Assembly (NCBI GenBank): GCA_016705245.1
Contig: JADIYM010000002.1
Span: 1 to 64,000 of the forward strand
Source: Blastocatellia bacterium
GTDB taxonomy: Bacteria > Acidobacteriota > Blastocatellia > UBA7656 > JADIYM01
Length of the DNA stretch: 64,000 nt
Direction: 5' to 3'
Position numbers and translations under genes: made by a program. This document shows positions 8,330 to 16,645 of this stretch, piece after piece (position 1 is the stretch's first letter; every line of letters starts with the position of its first letter). Under the pieces are notes generated by a model. It made no database searches and was not told the DNA's origin. It saw only the letters and a program-made list of their open reading frames with translations.

Positions 8330-9100
8330 ATGATCGATCTGCACACGCACATCCTTCACGGCATTGATGACGGCGCCGAGACGTTCGAAGACGCCGTGGC
8401 CATGTGCCAGCTCGCCGCGGCGGACGGAACCGAGGTCATGGTCGCCACGCCGCACCGCTTCGACGGCATTCACGAGAACCATCCGATCGGGCTGCTCCGC
8501 GAACGACTCGCACAGATCCAGGAAGCCGTCGGAGATTCCATCCGGCTCGTGCTCGGCTGCGAGCTCCATTTCACGCACGCTGTCGTCGAGCAGCTTTGTG
8601 AGACCGGAGAAGGATGGGGGATCAACGATGGTCCGTACGTCCTGCTCGAGCTTCCGCCGTTCTCGATTCCGCACGGCTGTGAACACGCCATCTACAAGCT
8701 CACCTCGCATGGATTCCGGCCGATCATCGCGCATCCCGAGCGGAACCGGACGATCCAGGAGAAACCTGAATCGTTCTACAACCTCGCGGAGCTCGGCCTC
8801 TACGCACAGCAGGACTCGGCCAGCCTCTTCGGAAAGTTCGGGAAAGAGGCGCAGGCGGCGGCCAAGGTGCTGCTGAAGAACAACCTGATCCACGCGATCA
8901 GCAGCGACACTCACTCACCGCGACGGCGGCGTCCCGGTCTGTCGCAGGCGTTCGCGGCGGCCCGTGACGCCGTCGGCGAAGAGCACGCGCGGGCGCTCGT
9001 TTTCGACAATCCGCGAGCCGTGGTCGAGGGGCTGCCGTTGCCGTACGTTCCCGACGCCACGTCTCCACGAGCAAAACGCTCGAGGTGGTTTGAATTCTAG
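8330..9100 (+). CDS. CpsB/CapC-type PHP tyrosine-protein phosphatase
   Basis: The 256-residue protein opens with MIDLHTHILHGIDDGA, the metal-binding signature of PHP-domain tyrosine phosphatases such as CpsB and YwqE. Further metal ligands appear in ATPHRFDG, AHPERN and SSDTHSPRRRRPG. Known members dephosphorylate the BY-kinase that drives capsule and exopolysaccharide export; no BY-kinase is encoded in this window, so the partner must be elsewhere. The short spacing to the DegT aminotransferase gene (14 bp) suggests joint transcription in a polysaccharide operon. A TATGCT box only 12 bp before the ATG hints at a very short leader. Confidence 0.88.
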   Translation: MIDLHTHILHGIDDGAETFEDAVAMCQLAAADGTEVMVATPHRFDGIHENHPIGLLRERLAQIQEAVGDSIRLVLGCELHFTHAVVEQLCETGEGWGINDGPYVLLELPPFSIPHGCEHAIYKLTSHGFRPIIAHPERNRTIQEKPESFYNLAELGLYAQQDSASLFGKFGKEAQAAAKVLLKNNLIHAISSDTHSPRRRRPGLSQAFAAARDAVGEEHARALVFDNPRAVVEGLPLPYVPDATSPRAKRSRWFEF

Positions 9101-9114
9101 ACTTCACAAGTGCC

Positions 9115-10270
9115 ATGGAACCGAAAGTCGCAGACACGACCAACGAAACAGGCAGCGTTCCGCTGCTCGACCTGAAGCCGTCCTTTGCGGTGATGCGCGA
9201 GGAGATCCTGGAGGCGGTAACCCGCGTCTTCGACCGCCAGCACTTCATTCTCGGTCCGGAGGGCGCTGCATTCGAAGGCGAGCTGGCGGCCTATGTCGGC
9301 GCCGAACACGCCGTCGGATGTGCGAGTGGTTCCGATGCCTTGCTGCTCGCGTTCATGGCGCTCGACATCAAGTCTGGGGATGAGGTCGTGACGTCGCCGT
9401 ATACCTTCTTCGCGACGGGCGGCTCGATCGCGCGACTCGGAGCCAAACCGGTTTTCGTCGACATCGAGCCCGAGACGTTCAACATCGACGCGTCGCAGAT
9501 AGAAGCGAAGGTCAACTGGCGCACGCGGGCCATCTGCCCGGTGCACCTCTACGGACAGACAGCGGACATGAACGCCGTTCGCGAGGTCGCGGATCTGCAC
9601 GGCGTTCCGATTGTCGAAGACTCGGCTCAGGCCATCGGGGCTGAGTTCGACGGGCGGCGAACGGGCGTTCTCGGTCATATGGCGTGTTTCTCGTTTTATC
9701 CGACGAAGAACCTGGGGGGCGCAGGCGACGGCGGCATGATCACGACCGACGACATCGAGCTCGCCGAGAAACTCAAGATTCTTCGGGATCACGGACAGCG
9801 GCCAAAGTACACCTACCGTATGATCGGCCTGAATTCACGGCTCGACGAACTGCAGGCCGCTGTCCTTCGCATCAAGCTCCGGTATCTCGAAAGTTGGCAC
9901 GCGAGGCGCGCGGAGATCGCGTGCCGTTATTTCCAACTGATTGAAGACGCAGGACTTCTCGGTGAACTTACGCTTCCGCCGCTCGGCCCGAAGCGGCGCC
10001 ACGTCTACAACCAGTTCATCGTTCGCGTTTCCGACGGGCGGCGCGATGCGCTTCGAGACCACCTTCGTGAGCGGGGTGTCGGATCCGAGGTCTATTATCC
10101 GATTCCGCTTCATCTGCAGGACTGTTTCCGCAGTCTGGGCCATTCGGAAGGCGACTTTCCCGAGGCCGAACGCGCGGCGAGAAACCCTCGCGCTGCCCAT
10201 TTTTCCCGATCTGACCGAGGGTCAGCAAACGGCCGTTGTGGGTCGTGTCGCCGAGTTCTTCAAGTCCTGA
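9115..10270 (+). CDS. DegT/DnrJ/EryC1 sugar aminotransferase, frameshift near 3' end
   Basis: This PLP enzyme transfers an amino group to a nucleotide-linked keto sugar. Motifs are SGSDAL (71-76, phosphate binding), EDSAQA (168-173) and FSFYPTKNLGG with Lys198 as the PLP lysine. Close to the end the reading shifts near 10180 (GCGGCGAGAAACC): the first frame runs out as unrelated Arg-rich sequence to 10293, while the neighbouring frame continues as ETLALPIFPDLTEGQ and VVGRVAEFF to a stop at 10270, the usual family C-terminus. I therefore give 10270 as the end. Context (CpsB before, RmlA-like after) indicates synthesis of an amino sugar for a surface polysaccharide. Confidence 0.88.
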
Positions 10271-10306
10271 TTTGGCTATCGCATTCTTACTGAAGGAGTT
10301 CGTATC

Positions 10307-11056
10307 GTGAAAGGCGTTATTCTCGCAGGTGGTCTCGGAACGCGGATGCATCCGCTCACCCGGGTGACCAACAAGCATCTTCTGCCGGTCTATGACCGGC
10401 CAATGATCTATTACCCGTTGCTGGCGCTCGTCGATGCCGGAATTACCGACATTCTCATCGTCACGGGCGGATCGAACTCGGGCGACTTCCTGCGGCTCCT
10501 CCGCAACGGCAAAGAGTTTGGACTCAAACATTTGAACTACACCTACCAGGAAGGCGAGGGCGGCATCGCCGACGCGCTCTCTCTGGCCGAGTACTTCGCG
10601 GATGGCGAGCCGATCTGCGTCGTGCTCGGCGACAACATCTTCGAAAACGGCATTCGGCCGGCGGTACACGGCTATCCCGGAGCCGGGGCGCGCGTGCTGC
10701 TCGCGAAGGTCGATGATCCTGAGCGATTTGGCGTTCCCGAGATTGCCGGCGACAAGATCGTCCGAATCGAGGAGAAGCCGAAGGAGCCGAAGAGCTCGTT
10801 CGCGGTCACCGGCGTCTACGTCTACGACGGGCGTGTGTTCGAGATCATCAAGGGACTCGAACCGTCGGCGCGCGGCGAGCTCGAGATCACCGATGTCAAC
10901 AACAGGTATATCGCCTGGGACGCGCTGACCTACGGCACCGTCGACGGCTGGTGGACGGATGCCGGGACTTTCGAGAGTCTGCACCGGGCGTCAAACCTCG
11001 TACGGGACACGAGAATTCGCACCGAAGAGGTCGACGCCAGCGCTCATTCGGGTTAA
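10307..11056 (+). CDS. RmlA-like sugar-1-phosphate nucleotidyltransferase (short form)
   Basis: The 249-residue protein begins MKGVILAGGLGTRMHPLT, the nucleotide-binding signature (G-G-x-G-T-R), and has NKHLLPVYDRPMIYYPL and VVLGDNIFE, as in glucose-1-phosphate thymidylyltransferase. It is about 40 residues shorter than classical RmlA (about 290), resembling the short archaeal and actinobacterial forms. Expected reaction: sugar-1-phosphate plus dTTP to dTDP-sugar, feeding the DegT enzyme encoded 36 bp upstream. The start is preceded by GAAGGAG. No RmlB, RmlC or RmlD gene is in the window. Confidence 0.88.
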   Translation: MKGVILAGGLGTRMHPLTRVTNKHLLPVYDRPMIYYPLLALVDAGITDILIVTGGSNSGDFLRLLRNGKEFGLKHLNYTYQEGEGGIADALSLAEYFADGEPICVVLGDNIFENGIRPAVHGYPGAGARVLLAKVDDPERFGVPEIAGDKIVRIEEKPKEPKSSFAVTGVYVYDGRVFEIIKGLEPSARGELEITDVNNRYIAWDALTYGTVDGWWTDAGTFESLHRASNLVRDTRIRTEEVDASAHSG

Positions 11057-11097
11057 AGGGACGCACCCGTCGCGCCGATACCATCTGGTAGGACAGG

Positions 11098-11853
11098 GTG
11101 GAATCCCAGATGGTTGACGAGCACGATTCTAGCGCCGAGGCTGTCGGCACGCTGTTCGGGGGCATTGCCCCCGATCGCTTTGCCGATGCTGCCGACGCCG
11201 TTCGCTTCGTGCTTGACGGGAGCGGCAACTTCGCCATGTTTGACCCCGGTCTCGAGGCTCTCTACGGCGGTCCGATTCGGCCCGGGGATGCCTTCGACGC
11301 GAAGAGCCTACTCCCGTCGGGGCGCGTCGCGACGGCGGTAGGTGCCGCGCTCGACGGTCGAACCCCCGAGCGCCGGCTCGTCCTTTTTCCCCGTGCGGTC
11401 GAGCGAGAGTCGGTGTGGATCTTCGAGGCCATTCCGTTCGAAGCCCCACAACTAGCTGACGGAAAAGGAGTTGTGGGCATATTCGTTCGATGTGACGTAA
11501 AGTCCGATCGAACGTCGCTCGACGAGATGCTGTTCTCGGTGACGCTCGCCGAGCGTCTTGCGCGTGAAAGGCTCGGGACGGCCAAGGCAGTCGTCGCCAC
11601 GATTCGACACGAGATCAGCAATGCGCTCACCACGATAATCGGGAACGCCGAGTTGATCCTCCGGAAAGCGCCATCGACCGATGCCGGCACATCCGACCGA
11701 ATCCAGGAGATCGTCAGCCAGGGACGGCGAATACAGCTGGTGATCGAGAAGCTGGATGCGTTGACCGACGTCCGTACGACGAAACACTACGGCGGATATG
11801 AAATGATCGACCTCGAGCTCGGCGGGGAAGCGGACCCGCAGGATGATTCGTGA
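11098..11853 (+). CDS. HisKA-domain protein without an ATPase domain
   Basis: The protein is 251 residues. An N-terminal PAS-like part (about 30-135; LDGSGNFAMFDPGLEALYG) is followed by a helical segment with the H-box IRHEISNALTTIIGNAELIL, where His171 is the expected phosphoacceptor and the surrounding pattern is that of HisKA dimerisation domains. The chain ends about 60 residues later, with none of the N, G1 or G2 boxes of the HATPase_c domain. It could be a phosphotransfer or dimerisation partner for another kinase, or a degraded kinase. GTG at 11098 or ATG at 11110 may start translation. No response regulator is adjacent. Confidence 0.7.
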   Translation: MESQMVDEHDSSAEAVGTLFGGIAPDRFADAADAVRFVLDGSGNFAMFDPGLEALYGGPIRPGDAFDAKSLLPSGRVATAVGAALDGRTPERRLVLFPRAVERESVWIFEAIPFEAPQLADGKGVVGIFVRCDVKSDRTSLDEMLFSVTLAERLARERLGTAKAVVATIRHEISNALTTIIGNAELILRKAPSTDAGTSDRIQEIVSQGRRIQLVIEKLDALTDVRTTKHYGGYEMIDLELGGEADPQDDS

Positions 11854-11969
11854 GGGGACGTTCGCCGCTGGGCTGGCTCGACCCGGGCTCGAATTTGCTG
11901 TAAGAAGCTCGTGACGGGTGCGTTTACCTGCCCGTTGACGAACGACTTCCGGGACTAAAGCGAACCTTC

Positions 11970-12578
11970 GTGATTCGATTCGGAGCCTTCACAGACACGC
12001 AAACGGACTTGGTACGCGCGCAAGCGGCCGAGGAAGAGCGCGCGCTCATCGAACGGGCAAAGTCGCAGTCAGACGCCTTCGAGGAGCTGTACACGCGCTA
12101 CTACGGGAAGATCTTCTCGTTTGCGTATCGGCGGTTGCACTCGCGAGAGCTCGCGGAAGACATCACTGCCGACGTCTTCATGAAGGCCCTCGATGCGCTG
12201 CCGCGATTCACGTGGCAGGGAGTCAGTGTTTCAGCCTGGTTGTATCGGATTGCAAACAATCGAATTACGGATCACTTCCGGCGTAAGGGACAGTCGGGCA
12301 AAGGCGTTCTCAATATCGACGACGTCAAGACGCTCGTCGACGAACGGCCGCTCGCCGAGGACAGGATTCTCGCATCGCTCAGGCGCCGCGAAGTTGAAGA
12401 GGCGATCAGCAAGTTGAGCGACCAGGACCAGTTGGTGGTCACGTTGATCTTCTACGAGGAGTTGTCGAGCCCCGAAGTCGCCCAGGTGATGGGCATCTCG
12501 ACGAATCTCGTGTACGTCCGGCTGCATCGCGCCCTCAAGAGGATGCGACGGGTGCTGGAGCGCGAGGGCGCACAGTAA
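11970..12578 (+). CDS. ECF-type RNA polymerase sigma factor
   Basis: The GTG-started 202-residue protein has both ECF regions: sigma-2 (FEELYTRYYGKIFSFAYRR, DITADVFMKALDALPRF, WLYRIANNRITDHFRRKG; about 30-105) and sigma-4 (SKLSDQDQLVVTLIF, SSPEVAQVMGISTNLVYVR; about 135-195). ECF factors redirect RNA polymerase to a small promoter set and are usually held by a membrane-bound anti-sigma factor. The next gene, 32 bp downstream, encodes a single-pass membrane protein, a reasonable partner. It has no C-terminal SnoaL or other extension. Confidence 0.9.
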   Translation: MIRFGAFTDTQTDLVRAQAAEEERALIERAKSQSDAFEELYTRYYGKIFSFAYRRLHSRELAEDITADVFMKALDALPRFTWQGVSVSAWLYRIANNRITDHFRRKGQSGKGVLNIDDVKTLVDERPLAEDRILASLRRREVEEAISKLSDQDQLVVTLIFYEELSSPEVAQVMGISTNLVYVRLHRALKRMRRVLEREGAQ

Positions 12579-12610
12579 GTTTATCTGGATCAAGGGGTTA
12601 CGTTGTAACG

Positions 12611-13609
12611 ATGGCTTGGCGCAAGAAAACAGAGGTTGAGATGGAGGAACTGCGACGCTTCGTCGACGGGATGAAGCGCGGGCAGACCATCGCGACCGAC
12701 GATTCGCTGCTTGAAACGCTGCGGCAGATTCATGACCGGCGGGACGTGCCTGTGGTCGACCATGATCATCGCCAGATGTTGCTTGACCGGCTTCAGCGCC
12801 GGATGAGCGAGCGACAGGGCGAGACGGTTTTCCAGGCGCCTCCGGTTCCGGTGTTCGGTCTCTCGCGTCCGCGACGGACTCGATTCCAGGTTGCAGTTGC
12901 GGCGAGCATTCTCGTCCACATCGGAATTGGCGGCTTCCTGCTATCGTCCATGACGTTCGGCTCCGAGCCGTGGAAGATCGACGAACCGATCGAGACGGCG
13001 GTCGTGTTCGAGCTGCCATCATCACTTCGCGTGATGCCGATCCGCCCGTCGCGGGTCGAGCGCGCCACGACAGCAGGTACCGTCAGTTCGCCAATTCGCG
13101 AGGATCGCAGTGCCGAGATTCCCGCACCGGTTGCTGGTGCGACGGCGGGTTTGCCGTCGACGGTAGGACCAGTCACGGGCGCTCTGCCTGGAGGCTCTAC
13201 CGGCGAAGCAGTTCCCGATTTCGTTGCGACCGCCGGCGGGTCGACCTCTGTTGGACGCGCGCCGGTGGTCGATGCTCCGGAGGCTCCGAGTGGCGACCTC
13301 TCGATGTCCGAAGTGCTCGGTGTCAGTTACGTCTCGGATCCCGACGTCGCAGCGCGAGTCCTGAATCGTCCGAAGCCCACCTACACACAGGCGGCGCTGG
13401 ATCACGGGATTCAGGGCTTCGTCCGTTTGAGCATTGGCATCGGTCCCGACGGCTCGGTCCGTGAGATCAAGGTTCTTCGCAGTCTCGGATTCGGCCTCGA
13501 CGAGGCCGCCATCGCGGCAGCCCGGCAATGCCGGTTCGCACCCGCGATGAAGAACGGCCGCGCGGTCGCAGCGTTCACCAAGGTGGACGTCTCGTTCGAC
13601 CTCCGCTGA
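12611..13609 (+). CDS. Single-pass membrane protein with TonB C-terminal domain (possible anti-sigma/TonB partner)
   Basis: Residues 1-90 form a charged, helical cytoplasmic part (EVEMEELRRFVDGMKRG). One membrane helix lies at about 93-115 (VAVAASILVHIGIGGFLL), then a long Pro/Thr/Gly/Ala-rich periplasmic spacer (about 130-240). The final 90 residues are a TonB-type domain: PKPTYTQAALDHGIQGFVRL, IGPDGSVREIKVLRSLGFG and AAIAAARQCRFAPAMKNG. TonB-family proteins carry energy or signals from the inner membrane to outer-membrane partners. Because the gene directly follows an ECF sigma gene, the cytoplasmic helix may bind the sigma factor; I see no clear zinc anti-sigma motif, so this is inference. 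Confidence 0.8.
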   Translation: MAWRKKTEVEMEELRRFVDGMKRGQTIATDDSLLETLRQIHDRRDVPVVDHDHRQMLLDRLQRRMSERQGETVFQAPPVPVFGLSRPRRTRFQVAVAASILVHIGIGGFLLSSMTFGSEPWKIDEPIETAVVFELPSSLRVMPIRPSRVERATTAGTVSSPIREDRSAEIPAPVAGATAGLPSTVGPVTGALPGGSTGEAVPDFVATAGGSTSVGRAPVVDAPEAPSGDLSMSEVLGVSYVSDPDVAARVLNRPKPTYTQAALDHGIQGFVRLSIGIGPDGSVREIKVLRSLGFGLDEAAIAAARQCRFAPAMKNGRAVAAFTKVDVSFDLR

Positions 13610-13613
13610 AATA

Positions 13614-13671
13614 CGCCACGGGCGATCGGTGATACACGCGAATGCGCGTGTATCTGCGAGAATCCGTGGCG
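13614..13671 (+). promoter_or_regulatory. Two-tier hairpin between the TonB-domain gene and the thioredoxin gene
   Basis: An outer stem pairs CGCCACGG (13614-13621) with CCGTGGCG (13664-13671). Inside it, a perfect 10-bp stem pairs GATACACGCG (13631-13640) with CGCGTGTATC (13645-13654) around an AATG loop. No T-run follows, so it is not a standard intrinsic terminator. It could be an attenuator, an RNA-stability element or the 5' leader structure of the next gene. Confidence 0.6.
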
Positions 13672-13690
13672 TTGATCATTGGGGGTGACC

Positions 13691-15671
13691 GTGGGAAAGC
13701 GTAGGATTGCCGTTCTGCTCGCGGTGGCCGTCGTCCTGACGATCTCCGCCCATCGTGGAGAGGCCCAGGAGATGTCGACCGACCGCCAGGCCGTCGTCAA
13801 TGCGCCGGAGTTCCCCGAGGGGCTCGACTGGCTCAATACCGACAAGCCGCTGAAGCTCTCGGAGTTGCGCGGCAGGGTTGTGCTGCTCGACTTCTGGACC
13901 TACTGCTGCATCAACTGCATGCATCATTCCGGACCTCAAGCGTCTGGAAGCGAAGTACGGCTCGTCGCTCGTCGTCATCGGTGTTCACTCGGCCAAGTTC
14001 ACGACTGAGCAGGGCACAGACAACATCCGGCAAGCGATCCTCCGCTACGGTATCGAGCATCCGGTCGTCAACGACCGAGACTTCCGCGTTTGGCGCGAAT
14101 ACACGGCAAATGCATGGCCGACGCTCGTTCTCATCGACATTCGGGGCAAGATCGTCGGAAAGGCTTCGGGTGAAGGCGTTTATGAGAGGTTCGATGCCCA
14201 GATCGGCCAGCTCGTGCGCGAGGCGGCTTCCGCGAAAGCGCTCGACACGCGGCCGATCGTTTTCAATCTCGAGCGCAACCGCGCGCCGCGATCCGTGCTG
14301 TCTTTTCCGGGAAAGGTCCACGCCGACCCGAAGACGGACCGGCTCTTCATAACCGACTCGAACCACAACCGGATCGTCGTCGCGAATCGCTCCGACGGAC
14401 GAGTGACGGACGTCGTCGGTTCGGGTGCCGAGGGCATGGAGGACGGCGCGTTCGACAAGGCGTCGTTCAACAAGCCACAGGGCGTCGCGCTGGACGGCGA
14501 CCTGCTTTACGTCGCCGACACCGAGAACCACGCGATCCGCCGCGTGAACCTCAAGACCCGCATCGTCGACACGATTGCCGGCACTGGCGAGCAGGCGCGT
14601 GAGTTCAATGTCGGCGGCGTCGGCATGGCCGTGCCGCTCAGTTCGCCGTGGGATCTCGTCGTCCATCGCGGCGTGCTTTACATGGCGATGGCGGGCTTTC
14701 ATCAGATCTGGACCCTGAATCTGAAAACCTGGCGGGCCGATCCGTACGCCGGTTCCGGTCGCGAGACGCGAACCGACGGACCGCTTCGGCGCGCCGCGCT
14801 CGCGCAGCCTTCCGGGCTTGCCTCGGACGGAACCCGGCTATATGTCGCCGACAGCGAGATCAGTTCCATTCGGACAGTCGACCTCGACCCTGCCGGGCGC
14901 GTCGGGACGGTCGTAGGCGAAGCGCTATTCGAATTCGGCGATGTCGACGGATTCGGTCAAACCGTGCGACTCCAGCATCCTCTCGGCGTCACGCTGCACG
15001 ATGGCCAACTGCTCGTCGCCGACACTTACAACAACAAGATCAAGCGCATCGATCCGAAGGAGCAGGAGTCGCGAACGCTCGCCGGTACGGGCGACGGCGG
15101 CTTTGCGGATGGCGACCTGAGCGTTGCGAAATTCGACGAGCCGGGCGGCCTGTCGGTCGCCGGCACAAAGGTTTACGTTGCCGACACGAACAACCACGTG
15201 ATCCGCGTGGTCGACCTGACGACTAAGCGCGTTGAAACCCTTGTCCTGAAGGGAGTCGATCGGCTCGCGATGCCGATGGCCGCCGATGCGGCGTTCGACG
15301 GGCCTGTCGTCGAGTTGCCGGAGCAACGCATCGCGGCTGGAAGTGGTGCAGTTGTCGTCGACATTTCGCTTGCTGCCGGATTGAAGTTCAGCTCCGACGC
15401 CCCGCAGTATGTCGCGGTGCAGGCGAAGGACGCGACGGTCGTGCCGAGTCCGGCGTCGCCGGAGTCGGGCGATGCTTTTCCGCGCCGTGTTGAATTCAAG
15501 GCGAAGGACGGTCAAACGACGCTGACGGTCGACGCCGCGGTCTATTACTGCAGGGCCGGTGCAGAGAGCCTCTGCTTCGTGCGCCAGGTGCGATTCGTCG
15601 TCCCGGTGCGCGTCGAAGCGACCGCGCCGGGACGGGATGTGCGCGTGATCTTCCAGCTTCGGGAACCGTAG
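13691..15671 (+). CDS. Secreted thioredoxin-NHL repeat protein (NHLRC2-like), frameshift inside the thioredoxin domain
   Basis: From a GTG start (13691; 13685 is also possible) comes a signal peptide ([23 protein letters not shown]). Next is a thioredoxin-like domain with [10 protein letters not shown]; the CINC pair is the redox site. Right after CMH the frame shifts (near 13927), and the other frame continues [20 protein letters not shown]. About 300 residues of NHL beta-propeller repeats follow ([55 protein letters not shown]), then a DsbD-like C-terminal beta domain ([18 protein letters not shown]). The same order occurs in NHLRC2-type proteins. Likely location is the periplasm, with a redox role. 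It ends 15 bp before the AraC gene. Confidence 0.85.
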
Positions 15672-15686
15672 GAGGTCGCCTCGGAC

Positions 15687-16520
15687 GTGAGCGAATCGAC
15701 GGAGGGACTCGCAGCGCTTCGGCCACAGTTTCGCGTCGAGTTGTCGCGCGCGGTCGTCGATGGGAGCGAGGCGGTCGTCGCGGTTGATGCGACGGTCGTC
15801 GCCGTGCTCGTAGGGGCGTTCACAGTCGGAATTGCCGGAGTCGATCGTGAAGTCAGTGCGGGGTACATGGCGCTCATCGACTCCGGCACCGCGTTTTCGC
15901 TGAGCGGATCGGGCGAAAGGCTCACGCTTACCATGTCGCAGCCGTGGCTCGGCGAAGCGGCAGCGCGACTTGGACGCGAGGGACGCGGCCCGGTCATCTT
16001 TTCGCACGCCGTCGCGCCGATCGATGACGCGCTGGCGCCGACGATTCGCCGACTGGTGGTCGAGCTCGGCCGCAGCGGTGAAGGCCGGAACGAAGCAATC
16101 GAGCTCGTGATGGCACTCGCGGCGCTCGATATAGTCGGACCGCACGCAACATCCGACAGGCTCGAGCGGCTCGAACGGTCGCGCGCCGGGCTCGTCGACC
16201 GGCGACTGCGGCGCTCGATCGAATTCATGCACGACAACTTCGATCGCGAGCTGGCGCTCGCGGAGATTGCCGAAGCTGCATATCTGAGCGAGTTCCACTT
16301 CGCGCGACTCTTCAAGCGGATCACGGGTGTGACGCCCCACGCGTACCTCGCGGGGCTGCGCGTCGAGCACGCGCGCCGGCTGCTCTCAACTACGGACCGA
16401 TCGATTGCGGACATCGGAGCCGGCGTTGGCTATCAGAGCGCGAGCCACTTCGGGAAAGTGTTCCGGCAGACAACGGGATTCACGCCGACGGAATACCGGG
16501 ACCTCGCGCGTCGGGGGTGA
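15687..16520 (+). CDS. AraC-family transcription regulator
   Basis: The GTG-started protein is 277 residues long. The C-terminal 100 residues contain the two helix-turn-helix motifs of the AraC family: LALAEIAEAAYLSEFHFARL followed by KRITGVTPHAYLAGLRVEHA, and SIADIGAGVGYQSASHFGKV followed by TTGFTPTEYR. The N-terminal half (about 10-170) is a cupin-like sensor with no recognised ligand signature. It lies 15 bp after the thioredoxin/NHL gene and may be co-transcribed with it. The downstream neighbour is the convergent peptidase, separated by a hairpin repeat. Confidence 0.88.
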   Translation: MSESTEGLAALRPQFRVELSRAVVDGSEAVVAVDATVVAVLVGAFTVGIAGVDREVSAGYMALIDSGTAFSLSGSGERLTLTMSQPWLGEAAARLGREGRGPVIFSHAVAPIDDALAPTIRRLVVELGRSGEGRNEAIELVMALAALDIVGPHATSDRLERLERSRAGLVDRRLRRSIEFMHDNFDRELALAEIAEAAYLSEFHFARLFKRITGVTPHAYLAGLRVEHARRLLSTTDRSIADIGAGVGYQSASHFGKVFRQTTGFTPTEYRDLARRG

Positions 16521-16525
16521 CGCCA

Positions 16526-16620
16526 GCGTCTTTGCGAATTGGCGAGTGCTTCGCGTCTCTGCGAGAAACTCTGACTCACGATCGAGGTTCTCGCAGAGAC
16601 GCAGAGGACTCGCAGAGGCG
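16526..16620. repeat. Class A' inverted repeat (GCAGAGGCGCAG type), convergent junction
   Basis: The left arm contains cgcgtctctgcgagaaac and the right arm gttctcgcagagacgcag, followed by a second cgcagaggcgcag unit. It sits between the convergent araC-type gene and the M1 peptidase gene and could act as a two-way terminator. Confidence 0.75.
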
Positions 16621-16645
16621 CAGTCGACTCGCCGAGACGGAAAGG

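Noticed and set aside
13878..14008. Two separate genes for the thioredoxin part and the NHL part
   Set aside because: The signal peptide and WTYCCINC are in one frame and the rest of the same thioredoxin domain ([11 protein letters not shown]) is in the other, so it is one gene with a frame break.
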